A DNA stretch of 42,341 nt, taken from JAAFIP01 sp043769005 (GTDB lineage Bacteria; Pseudomonadota; Gammaproteobacteria; Burkholderiales; Burkholderiaceae_C). Below, one piece after another: positions 31,663 to 38,453 of this stretch (position 1 is the first letter of the stretch; every line of letters begins with the position of its first letter). Made by a program: the position numbers and the translations under genes. The notes below the pieces were generated by a model. That model was not told the origin of the DNA and ran no database searches. It saw nothing but the letters and a program-made list of their open reading frames with translations. The DNA lies in contig JAYVJV010000065.1 in assembly GCA_043769005.1 (NCBI GenBank), positions 1 through 42,341 of the forward strand, in the 5' to 3' direction.

Positions 31663-32250
31663 CTACATTGCCGACAGATTCGCCTTGGGGTTCATGCCCG
31701 CCGCTTCGATCAGGTGTTGACACAGCGACTCGGCTTCCTGTTCCACCGTCAGCATCTCCATTTGCCAGTCGCCTACAAAGCCTTCGCTGACCGTGGTTTG
31801 CAAAAACTCAGTCAGCTTGTCGTAGTAGCCGTTCAAATTGAGCAGGCCCAGGGGCTTGTCCAGGTAGCCTAGCTGCTTGAGGGTCCAGATTTCAAAAAAC
31901 TCTTCAAAGGTGCCAATGCCGCCGGGCAGGGCGATGAAGGCATCGGAACGCTCGGCCATCATGGCTTTGCGCTCGTGCATGGTGTCCACCACATGCAGCT
32001 CGGTGCAGTCAGCGTTCGACCATTCACGCTCGACTAGGCCCTTGGGGATGATGCCCACCACTGTACCGCCCGCTTCCAAAGTGGCCTGCGCTACGATACC
32101 CATCAAGCCGTTTTTGCCACCGCCATAGACCAGTTGGCCGCCATGGCTACCAATCCAGCGGCCCACCTCGCCTGCGGCGTAGGCAAAGGCAGGCTGCTCG
32201 CCAGCGCGGGAGCCGCAGTAAACGCAGAGTGAAAAAGTGGGTTTAGCCAT
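31663..32250 (-). CDS. LOG family (TIGR00730) nucleotide hydrolase-like protein
   Basis: A 195-residue Rossmann-fold protein of the LOG (lonely guy) family. Motifs: SLCVYCGSRAG at the N-terminus, LVYGGGKNGLMG, the catalytic/phosphate region MHERKAMMAERSDAFIALPG and GGIGTFEEFFE (PGGxGTxxE). These enzymes cleave nucleoside 5'-monophosphates at the N-glycosidic bond; in plants they activate cytokinins, while in free-living bacteria the role is less clear (nucleotide housekeeping). The ATG at 32250 (MAKPTFSLCVYCG) is preferred over the longer in-frame option at 32283. It is convergent with glnB. Confidence 0.93.
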   Translation of the reverse strand: MAKPTFSLCVYCGSRAGEQPAFAYAAGEVGRWIGSHGGQLVYGGGKNGLMGIVAQATLEAGGTVVGIIPKGLVEREWSNADCTELHVVDTMHERKAMMAERSDAFIALPGGIGTFEEFFEIWTLKQLGYLDKPLGLLNLNGYYDKLTEFLQTTVSEGFVGDWQMEMLTVEQEAESLCQHLIEAAGMNPKANLSAM

Positions 32251-32333
32251 GAAATTCAGGATGTAAAACTCCCTCTTTCGCAAGCGGGAGAGGGTTGGGG
32301 TGAAGGCGCTTGTGAGGCCCGGTGGTATTCAAC

Positions 32334-32741
32334 TCAAGCCATAAACCGAGAATACAGCGCTGCCGCCCAAACCGCCGCACACAGCACCAGACTGAGCAGT
32401 ACAGCAGCCGAGCCCATGTCTTTGGCGCGCTTGGACAGCGCGTGCCACTCGGGGCCAATGCGGTCGATGGCGGTTTCAATGCCAGTGTTGAGCAGCTCGG
32501 TGATCAGCACCAGCATCACCACACCAGCCAGGATGGACACTTCTACCCAGGTGCGGCCCAGCCAAAAGGCAGCGGGCAGCATGACCAGGGCCAAAATGGC
32601 CTCCTGGCGAAAGGCGGTCTCTTGCCAGCCCGCGCGCAGGCCCGCTAGCGAATACCCTGCGGCGTGTACCACGCGGTTGAGTCCGGTGCGGGATTTTTGT
32701 GGATTTGCGCTGGATGTAGCGCTGGAGTCAGCAGGTTTCAT
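32334..32741 (-). CDS. dgkA: Diacylglycerol kinase, prokaryotic DgkA type
   Basis: A small integral membrane kinase that phosphorylates diacylglycerol and recycles it into phospholipid synthesis. The 135-residue protein shows the catalytic signature ELLNTGIETAIDRIG and the AKDMGSAAV segment, with three hydrophobic helices (AILALVMLPAAFWLG, VSILAGVVMLVLITELL, AAVLLSLVLCAAVWAAAL). The N-terminus is about 20 residues longer than in E. coli DgkA. The start is taken as ATG 32741; a TTG at 32759 is possible. It lies between LOG and RDD genes in the same direction. Confidence 0.92.
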   Translation of the reverse strand: MKPADSSATSSANPQKSRTGLNRVVHAAGYSLAGLRAGWQETAFRQEAILALVMLPAAFWLGRTWVEVSILAGVVMLVLITELLNTGIETAIDRIGPEWHALSKRAKDMGSAAVLLSLVLCAAVWAAALYSRFMA

Positions 32742-32823
32742 CCCCAGATTGTCGCCCAAAGATGAGGTCGATGGCGTTATGGGCTAATGTATGGGGTGAT
32801 GAACTGCTTATCGGCGCGCAGCT

Positions 32824-33369
32824 TCACTTGCTCATCGGCGCATGGTTGACCAGCCGCGTGCCTGCGAGCGCATCATGCACAAACTGGCGTGTCGGATGAA
32901 AGCGGCTGATCAGGGCGTAGACCAGCACCCAAAGCATCCACAGCAGGCCCATCTCGCCCCCAGAGAGCTTAAAAAGTGCCATAGCGGCCAGTGGCGGCAA
33001 AAACCACAGCCAGGAGAGCGCGTAGCGGGCCAGCGCGCGTAGCTGGCTGATCTGCTGGCCCTGCGCGTCCACCACGCGGATATGCCAGGTCTTCATGGCC
33101 AGTGTTTGGCCTTGGTACCAAAACCAGACGAAATATACGCCAAACACCACAAACAAAAAGCCTTGCAGCAAAGGGTGCTGGCGCGCGTCCACCGCATTGC
33201 GCATTTGTCCCAGGGTGCTGAACAGCCAAGTGGCCATAAAGGCTACGGCAAACATCAGCATGCCCTCATACACCCAGCAGGCCATGCGGCGACGCAAACT
33301 TGGCGTGGTGTACGCAGTAGCAGGCGGGTGGGTTGGGTTGTTTACCAGATCAGGTGCTATCATTGTCAT
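32824..33369 (-). CDS. RDD family membrane protein
   Basis: A 181-residue RDD-domain membrane protein with three or more hydrophobic segments (GMLMFAVAFMATWLFSTL, GFLFVVFGVYFVWFWYQG, a segment near WLWFLPPLAAMALF, LLWMLWVLVYALIS). The family signature GQTLAMKTWHIRVVDAQG is present. The usual RDD motif at the start of the first helix reads RRMACWVYEGML here, so the aspartates are replaced. Function unknown; transport has been proposed for some members. The start codon (ATG 33369, or 33363) lies immediately at the edge of an S repeat, and no normal ribosome-binding site is seen. Confidence 0.85.
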   Translation of the reverse strand: MTMIAPDLVNNPTHPPATAYTTPSLRRRMACWVYEGMLMFAVAFMATWLFSTLGQMRNAVDARQHPLLQGFLFVVFGVYFVWFWYQGQTLAMKTWHIRVVDAQGQQISQLRALARYALSWLWFLPPLAAMALFKLSGGEMGLLWMLWVLVYALISRFHPTRQFVHDALAGTRLVNHAPMSK

Positions 33370-33408
33370 AGCTGCTTACGCACTACTTTATTGGGCTAGA
33401 GTCTTATT
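33361..33408 (+). repeat. S element at the start of the RDD gene
   Basis: It reads TCATAGCTGCTTACGCAC then TACTTTATTGGGCTAGAG. It forms the 5' untranslated region of the RDD gene and possibly its first codon. The rest of the 133-bp gap to the DUF3106 stop shows no gene. Confidence 0.75.
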
Positions 33409-33502
33409 GATAGGGGAAAATAGCCGATTTAAATGCCGTAGTGGCAGGCCACCCACAGAATTTCATATTCAGCAGAGTTTCGCACACCCCAGGATGGAGC
33501 CT

Positions 33503-34249
33503 TTAGGGTTTGGCGGGCGCGTTGGCAGATGCGTTAGCCGTGCTTTGTGGCATCAGGCGGTTGTTATTTTGCACATGCGGGGCGATGGATATTTTGCTGG
33601 TGTTGGTCTGCGCGGCAGACTGCTGGCCCAGCACCTTGGCAGTGCCAAACTGCGGCGGTGGCGAGCTTTTCAGTACTTCGGTCGGGCGCGTTGCAGTTGC
33701 CGTACCCACGGAAGGTCTTTGCGAGTTGGCGGCGAGTTTTTGCTTTTCTTGCGGGCTGAGCAGTTGGTAGGCTTGCCACTGCGCTTTGCGCTGCTCTGGC
33801 GTGAGGCCATCGGTCAGGGCTTGGTGCTCGGCGAAGTTCAGCCGGGCTTGCGCGCGCTGCTGGGGGCTCAATGTGGCCCAGGACGACATTCGGGTATGCA
33901 GTGTGGCCTGCTCGTTGGCGGGCAGGGCCGCGAAATTTTTGGACAGCTCGATCCATTTGAGTTTTTGGCCCACACTCAAAGTAGCCCAGTTGGCACCCAA
34001 AGGTTTGAGCGCCTCTTGTTGCGCGGGGGTGAGCTCTTTCCAGTCGGGTTTGGAGGCCTTGATGGCCGCAGGGTTGGCGCTAGCGCTTGCTGTTGCCACG
34101 GGTGTCGCAGGGGAAGCAGGCACCTGCGCCTTTTGCGCCCAGGTCACTCCTGCCACCAGCAAGCCCCCTACCAGCAGCAAAGCCCCTACCAGCAGACTGG
34201 CAGCGCGTGCACAGTGGCGTGTTGGTATGGTCAAGGGCTGGCGCTGCAT
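33503..34249 (-). CDS. DUF3106 family protein, exported or membrane-anchored
   Basis: A protein of about 248 residues. The N-terminal hydrophobic segment (AASLLVGALLLVGGLLVAGV, about 17-36) followed by AQ is a signal peptide or anchor. The central part (about 70-160) contains three repeats built around LTPAQQEAL, LSVGQKLKW and LSPQQRAQAR with conserved Trp, the DUF3106 pattern. The C-terminus is low complexity (Ala/Ser/Thr/Pro-rich). In Burkholderiales it follows the ECF sigma gene and DUF3619, so it is likely a target or part of an envelope-stress module; that role is inferred. The start is uncertain: ATG 34249 is chosen, since an upstream TTG would overlap the DUF3619 gene. Confidence 0.83.
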   Translation of the reverse strand: MQRQPLTIPTRHCARAASLLVGALLLVGGLLVAGVTWAQKAQVPASPATPVATASASANPAAIKASKPDWKELTPAQQEALKPLGANWATLSVGQKLKWIELSKNFAALPANEQATLHTRMSSWATLSPQQRAQARLNFAEHQALTDGLTPEQRKAQWQAYQLLSPQEKQKLAANSQRPSVGTATATRPTEVLKSSPPPQFGTAKVLGQQSAAQTNTSKISIAPHVQNNNRLMPQSTANASANAPAKP

Positions 34250-34295
34250 GGGAGGATAAATCAGACAAAGAGATGGGTGGGAAAAAAGCGTGTGA

Positions 34296-34724
34296 TTATG
34301 GTTGACCGGGTGGGCCAAACTTCAAAAACTGGGAAAAACCAGCATCGGCGTGCGCTGAGGGCGGCAAGTCGTCTGTAAGCAACTGTACGTCTACCTCGGC
34401 CAGTTCACGGGCGCGGTTGTCGCTGGTCATCACATTCACGGCTATCAAGCCTGCGGCCAGAGCCAAGAGGGGCAGGGCCGACGCAATGCGGTTCCACCAC
34501 GTCAGGCCGTCACCGCCAAGCACCGCAGCGCCGCCCGACATCGAGACAGAGCTGGCAGTTTGCAGGACGGATTGTTTTTTGTACATCGCCATGGCGCTTT
34601 GGCGCGCAATGCGCAGGCGCTCGGTGATGTCGTGTGCTAGGGGCTGCTCATTCAGGCGAGCGGCTACCTTTGGACCGAAGCGGTCCAGGAGGGCTTCCTG
34701 ATGGAGAGTGGTGGCGTTCGTCAT
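34296..34724 (-). CDS. DUF3619 family protein, probable anti-sigma-like partner
   Basis: A 142-residue protein with one predicted membrane helix (about 82-100, IASALPLLALAAGLIAVNVM), a cytoplasmic N-terminal part rich in helices (ALLDRFGPKVAARLNEQPL, ITERLRIARQSAM) and a short periplasmic C-terminus. It matches DUF3619. Its 4-bp ATGA overlap with the ECF sigma gene and its single-helix topology suggest an anti-sigma factor or regulator of that sigma, but no known anti-sigma motif (such as a zinc HxxxCxxC) is present, so this is inference. Confidence 0.85.
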   Translation of the reverse strand: MTNATTLHQEALLDRFGPKVAARLNEQPLAHDITERLRIARQSAMAMYKKQSVLQTASSVSMSGGAAVLGGDGLTWWNRIASALPLLALAAGLIAVNVMTSDNRARELAEVDVQLLTDDLPPSAHADAGFSQFLKFGPPGQP

Positions 34725-35287
34725 AATGTAATTCCCTTGGCTTTGAGTGCTTTACTGAGCGCTTGGACTGCCCTGGAGCAGTGCGTTTTGACGCTGCCTT
34801 CGGAACACCCCATGGCCGCCGCCGTTTCGGCTACGTCCATCTCCTCCCAGTAACGCATGAGGAAGGCTTCCCGTTGACGTGTGGGCAGCTGCTGCACATG
34901 GGCATCAATCTCCCGCAGGGTTTGGGTGCGCTCCGTACTCGTTTGCGCGCTCTCTGTGCCTTCTGAGTGGTCCAGCGCCTCTAAAGTTTCCAGTAAATCA
35001 AATTCCCCGTCTTCGCCCGCCACCTCAAAGTCGCTCATGTTGGAGAAAATGGCGTTGCGGGTCTTGCGGCGGCGAAAAAAGTCCAGCGTGGTGTTGGACA
35101 AAATGCGGTGAAACAGCATGGGCAGCTCGCCCGCAGGCTTGTCGGCATAGTGCTCGGCCAGCTTGATCATGCTGTCTTGCACAATGTCCAGCGCGGCTTC
35201 TTCGTCACGCACATGGTAGACCGAGCGTTTGAAAGCACGTTTTTCAATGCTTTTCAAGAAATCGGATAGTTCAAGCTCGGTTGCCAA
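34721..35287 (-). CDS. RNA polymerase ECF-type sigma factor
   Basis: A 188-residue sigma-70 family protein of the extracytoplasmic function class. Region 2 is FLKSIEKRAFKRSVYHV, ALDIVQDSMIKLAEH, LPMLFHRILSNTTLDFFRRR; region 4 is LPTRQREAFLMRYWEEM, DVAETAAAMGCSEGSVKTHCSRAVQAL, with a helix-turn-helix at about 150-175. An acidic, variable linker (about 85-115) separates them. It probably directs transcription of a small regulon including itself; no target promoter can be read. It is coupled to DUF3619 (ATGA overlap) and divergent from ilvB. Confidence 0.93.
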   Translation of the reverse strand: MATELELSDFLKSIEKRAFKRSVYHVRDEEAALDIVQDSMIKLAEHYADKPAGELPMLFHRILSNTTLDFFRRRKTRNAIFSNMSDFEVAGEDGEFDLLETLEALDHSEGTESAQTSTERTQTLREIDAHVQQLPTRQREAFLMRYWEEMDVAETAAAMGCSEGSVKTHCSRAVQALSKALKAKGITL

Positions 35288-35589
35288 GGCGGTTCACTGT
35301 CTCTGTTGGGATGCCCGGCGCACGGGGTGTTGGATTGCCGGAAACCTTAAATTATGGCATTGCAATCGTGGTTTTCCGGCTTTTGCGCGGGGTTTTCGCG
35401 CCGCAATCCATAAATATCGCGGCAAGCAGTGCGATAATCAAGGCTTGCTACCTTAAACCAGCAAACGGGTTCTGATCCGGCGAGCAGTAGTTCGCCCATG
35501 GTCTAGAGCACAAAGTCCCGCAACGGCTCCGCAAGAGCGCGTGAGGGGCACCACACGAATTTCGTTAGAGAAATTCTGAAAGGTTCATC
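35288..35589. other. Divergent intergenic region between the sigma factor gene and ilvB
   Basis: This 302-bp gap must hold promoters for both directions. I see GATAAT at 35433-35438 (plus strand, no good -35) and an inverted repeat before the ilvB ribosome-binding site, listed separately. There is also an open frame from 35311 to 35475 whose middle (35359-35385) reads IAIVVFRLL, rich in branched-chain codons. No intrinsic terminator with a T-run is found, so an attenuator cannot be asserted. Confidence 0.5.
35557..35576 (+). promoter_or_regulatory. Inverted repeat just upstream of ilvB
   Basis: GAATTTC (35557-35563) and GAAATTC (35570-35576) are exact inverted repeats around GTTAGA, ending 13 bp before the ilvB ATG and 1-2 bp before the GAAAGG ribosome-binding site. 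Either an RNA hairpin beside the ribosome-binding site or a protein site is possible. Confidence 0.45.
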
Positions 35590-37392
35590 ATGGAAATCTC
35601 CAAGGCTGAAATCGCCTCTGTCGCTACTTCTTCGTCCGCATCTGCTGCTTCCTCTACAGGCCACTTGCCTGAACTGCGCGGCGCAGAAATCCTCGTCAAA
35701 ACCCTGCAAGCCGAAGGCGTCAAGTTCATCTGGGGCTACCCCGGCGGTGCTGTGTTGCACATCTACGACGCTTTGTACAAGCAAGAGACCATGCAGCACA
35801 TTCTGGTGCGCCATGAGCAAGCGGCCGTGCACGCCGCTGACGGCTATGCCCGCGCCACGGGCGATGTGGGCGTAGCTCTGGTTACCTCTGGGCCCGGCGC
35901 GACCAATGCCGTTACAGGTATTGCCACTGCTTACATGGACAGCATCCCGATGGTGATCATCACCGGCCAGGTGCCTACGCACGCGATTGGTCTGGATGCC
36001 TTCCAAGAGTGCGACACCGTGGGTATTACCCGCCCCATCGTCAAGCACAACTTCCTGGTCAAAGATGCCAAAGACCTGGCCGAGACCATGAAGCGCGCCT
36101 TCCACATCGCCCGTACTGGCCGCCCCGGCCCGGTGGTGGTGGACATTCCGAAAGACGTGAGCTTTAACAAGGTGGCGTATGACGCGGCTGAATACAAAAA
36201 GCCAGTCGAAATGCGCAGCTACCAGCCCGTGCGCAAGGGCCACGGCGGGCAAATTCGTAAAGCATTGCAATTGCTGCTCAACGCTAAGCGCCCCTACATC
36301 TATACCGGAGGCGGCGTGATTTTGTCTAACGCCAGCGCCGAGCTGCGCACCCTGGTGGACATGCTGGGTTACCCCTGCACCAACACCTTGATGGGCTTGG
36401 GTGCCTACCCCGCCAGCGACCGCAAATTCCTGGGCATGCTGGGCATGCACGGCACCGTAGAGGCCAACAACGCCATGCAAAACTGCGATGTGCTGTTGGC
36501 CGTGGGCGCGCGCTTTGATGACCGCGTGATTGGCAACCCCAAGCACTTTGCGCAAAACGAGCGCAAGATTATCCATATCGACATTGACCCGTCCAGCATC
36601 TCCAAGCGCGTGAAGGTGGACATTCCTATCGTCGGTGACGTGAAAGATGTGCTCAACGAACTGATCGCGATGATCAAAGAGTCCAGCACCAAGCCTGATG
36701 CTAACGCGCTGGGCGCCTGGTGGAGCACGATTGACGGCTGGCGCAAGCGCGACTGCCTGGCCTATGACCACAGCAATAAAGATGTGATCAAACCCCAGGC
36801 CGTGGTGCAGAGCCTGTGGAATATGACCAAGGATACCGAAACCTACATTACGTCTGACGTAGGCCAGCATCAGATGTGGGCCGCGCAGTTCTACCGCTTT
36901 GATGAGCCGCGCCGCTGGATCAACTCCGGTGGCCTGGGCACGATGGGTGTGGGCATTCCGTATGCCATGGGCATCAAGCTGGCCAAGCCTGAGGCTGAAG
37001 TGTTTTGCGTGACGGGTGAAGGTTCGGTGCAGATGTGCATCCAGGAGCTGTCCACCTGCTTGCAGTACAACACGCCGATCAAAATTGTGTCACTGAACAA
37101 CCGCTACCTGGGCATGGTGCGCCAGTGGCAAGAACTGGACTACGAAGGCCGTTATAGCCACAGCTACATGGACGCGCTGCCCAACTTTGTGAAGCTGGCC
37201 GAGGCCTACGGCCATGTGGGCATGCTGATCGAAAAACCGCAAGACGTAGAACCCGCCCTGCGCGAAGCCCGCAAGCTGAAAGATCGCACGGTATTTATGG
37301 ATTTCCGTACCGACCCCACCGAGAACGTCTACCCGATGGTCAAGGCGGGACAGGGCATCACGGAAATGCTGCTGGGGTCTGAAGACCTTTAA
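35590..37392 (+). CDS. ilvB: Acetolactate synthase large (catalytic) subunit
   Basis: A thiamine-diphosphate enzyme that condenses two pyruvates to acetolactate, or pyruvate with 2-oxobutyrate to acetohydroxybutyrate: the first common step of valine, leucine and isoleucine synthesis. The 600-residue protein has a variable Ala/Ser-rich start, then GAEILVKTLQAEGVKFIWGYPGG, the catalytic-glutamate region RHEQAAVHAADGYAR, the FAD-binding middle domain, and the ThDP motif starting TGEGSVQMCIQELSTCLQY and reaching VSLNN. GAAAGG precedes the ATG. ilvH and ilvC follow in order, each separated by an L element. It is probably feedback-regulated through IlvH. Confidence 0.97.
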   Translation: MEISKAEIASVATSSSASAASSTGHLPELRGAEILVKTLQAEGVKFIWGYPGGAVLHIYDALYKQETMQHILVRHEQAAVHAADGYARATGDVGVALVTSGPGATNAVTGIATAYMDSIPMVIITGQVPTHAIGLDAFQECDTVGITRPIVKHNFLVKDAKDLAETMKRAFHIARTGRPGPVVVDIPKDVSFNKVAYDAAEYKKPVEMRSYQPVRKGHGGQIRKALQLLLNAKRPYIYTGGGVILSNASAELRTLVDMLGYPCTNTLMGLGAYPASDRKFLGMLGMHGTVEANNAMQNCDVLLAVGARFDDRVIGNPKHFAQNERKIIHIDIDPSSISKRVKVDIPIVGDVKDVLNELIAMIKESSTKPDANALGAWWSTIDGWRKRDCLAYDHSNKDVIKPQAVVQSLWNMTKDTETYITSDVGQHQMWAAQFYRFDEPRRWINSGGLGTMGVGIPYAMGIKLAKPEAEVFCVTGEGSVQMCIQELSTCLQYNTPIKIVSLNNRYLGMVRQWQELDYEGRYSHSYMDALPNFVKLAEAYGHVGMLIEKPQDVEPALREARKLKDRTVFMDFRTDPTENVYPMVKAGQGITEMLLGSEDL

Positions 37393-37399
37393 TTATTTA

Positions 37400-37592
37400 A
37401 TACCAATACGAAGAGATTTTGAACGCAGAGGGCGCGAAGGTTTCGCAAAGAGCGCAGAAGAAGACCAAAGAAAGCCAAAAGGAAAAAAATAAAAACCCAA
37501 TTTTTGAATGTATTTTAAAAATTTTGTATTTATTTTTCTCCCCTTTTGCGCCCTCTGCGAAACCTTCGCGCCCTCTGCGTTCAAAAAATCCC
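37400..37592. repeat. L element copy 6
   Basis: It begins about 10 nt after the ilvB stop (TTTAATACCAATACGAAG) with the left arm at about 37415-37460 and the right arm at about 37546-37592. The core is shorter than in L1-L5 and closely resembles L7 (shared words AGAAGAAGAC, CCAAAAGGAA and TTTTAAAAATTTTGTATTT). Together with its flanking tandem tract it occupies most of the 314-bp ilvB-ilvH gap; no gene is seen there. Confidence 0.92.
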
Positions 37593-37622
37593 CTCTTACT
37601 CTCACTCTCACTCTCACTCTCA
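37593..37622. repeat. Tandem CTCTCA hexamer tract beside L element 6
   Basis: About five copies of a hexamer (CTCTTA then four CTCTCA) lie directly after the right arm of L6 and before the ilvH ribosome-binding region. A tract like this can change length by slippage. Confidence 0.85.
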
Positions 37623-37706
37623 ACCCATCACTAACTAGATAAATCTATTTGCAGCCAAGTCGTTTGTTTACCGGCAAGCGAGGAGGGCTCAGAAAAGAGG
37701 AATCCC

Positions 37707-38198
37707 ATGAAACACATCATTGCAGTACTTTTAGAAAACGAACCCGGTGCGCTGTCCCGCGTCGTCGGCCTGTTTTCAGCCCGTGGCTACAACATCGAGT
37801 CGTTGACCGTTGCACCCACCGAAGATAAATCGCTCTCACGCATGACCATTGTCACCATTGGTTCTGACGACGTGATTGAGCAGATCACCAAACACCTCAA
37901 CCGCCTGATCGAAGTGGTCAAAGTGGTAGACCTCACCGAAGGCTCTTACACAGAGCGTGAGCTGATGATGGTCAAAGTGCGTGCCGTTGGCAAAGAGCGC
38001 GAAGAGATGAAGCGCATGGTAGACATCTTCCGTGGCCGCATCATCGACGTGACCGAGAAAAGCTACACCGTGGAACTCACCGGTGACCACAGCAAAAACG
38101 ATGCGTTCCTTGAAGCCATTGACCGCACGGCCATCCTCGAAACCGTACGCACGGGTGCCAGTGGCATCGGGCGTGGTGAGAGAATACTGCGTGTTTAA
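37707..38198 (+). CDS. ilvH: Acetolactate synthase small (regulatory) subunit
   Basis: The regulatory subunit, which binds valine through an ACT domain and stimulates and feedback-inhibits IlvB. At 163 residues it is typical. The ACT domain covers about 2-75 (HIIAVLLENEPGALSRVVGL, FSARGYNIESLTVAPTED), followed by the C-terminal ALS_ss_C domain with FRGRIIDVTEKSYTVELTGD. The start ATG at 37707 has AAGAGGAAT upstream. The TAA stop is the first part of L element 7. Confidence 0.97.
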   Translation: MKHIIAVLLENEPGALSRVVGLFSARGYNIESLTVAPTEDKSLSRMTIVTIGSDDVIEQITKHLNRLIEVVKVVDLTEGSYTERELMMVKVRAVGKEREEMKRMVDIFRGRIIDVTEKSYTVELTGDHSKNDAFLEAIDRTAILETVRTGASGIGRGERILRV

Positions 38199-38392
38199 TA
38201 TTGAAGACTGAAGATTTTTTGAACGCAGAGGGCGCGAAGATTACGCAGAGAACGCAGAAGAAGACAAAAGAAAACCAAAAGGAAGATAAAAAAGAAAGCA
38301 TTTTTTTGAATTTATTTTAAAAATTTTGTATTTTTTCTCCCCTTCTGCGCTCTTTGCGAAACCTTTGCGCCCTCTGCGTTCAAAAACTCCCC
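38199..38392. repeat. L element copy 7
   Basis: It begins at the ilvH stop codon (GTTTAATATTGAAGACTG) with the left arm at about 38213-38260, a core of about 80 bp like that of L6, and the right arm at about 38341-38392. A pyrimidine-rich tail follows, then the ilvC start region (start 38454). The similarity of L6 and L7 suggests duplication or conversion within the ilv operon. Confidence 0.92.
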
Positions 38393-38453
38393 TCTCACTC
38401 CCCATCCCCCTTTCACCATTTACACTTAACCCACCCCCAACCGGAGAACACAA

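Noticed and set aside
32221..32240. AACGCAGAGTG within the LOG gene as a degenerate L element
   Set aside because: Only 9-10 matching bases, no second arm, and it encodes the conserved LCVYCG motif.
33095..34378. 427-codon plus-strand frame over RDD and DUF3106 genes
   Set aside because: Shadow frame that crosses a gene boundary and the intergenic repeat.
35354..35413. 19-codon frame MALQSWFSGFCAGFSRRNP before ilvB as a leader peptide
   Set aside because: No branched-chain codon run, no ribosome-binding site and no terminator downstream; the overlapping frame with IAIVVFRLL is the better, still weak, candidate.
1071..38392. L elements as a CRISPR array or insertion sequences
   Set aside because: Copies are kilobases apart, palindromic and lack regular spacers, cas genes or a transposase; a non-autonomous element remains possible.
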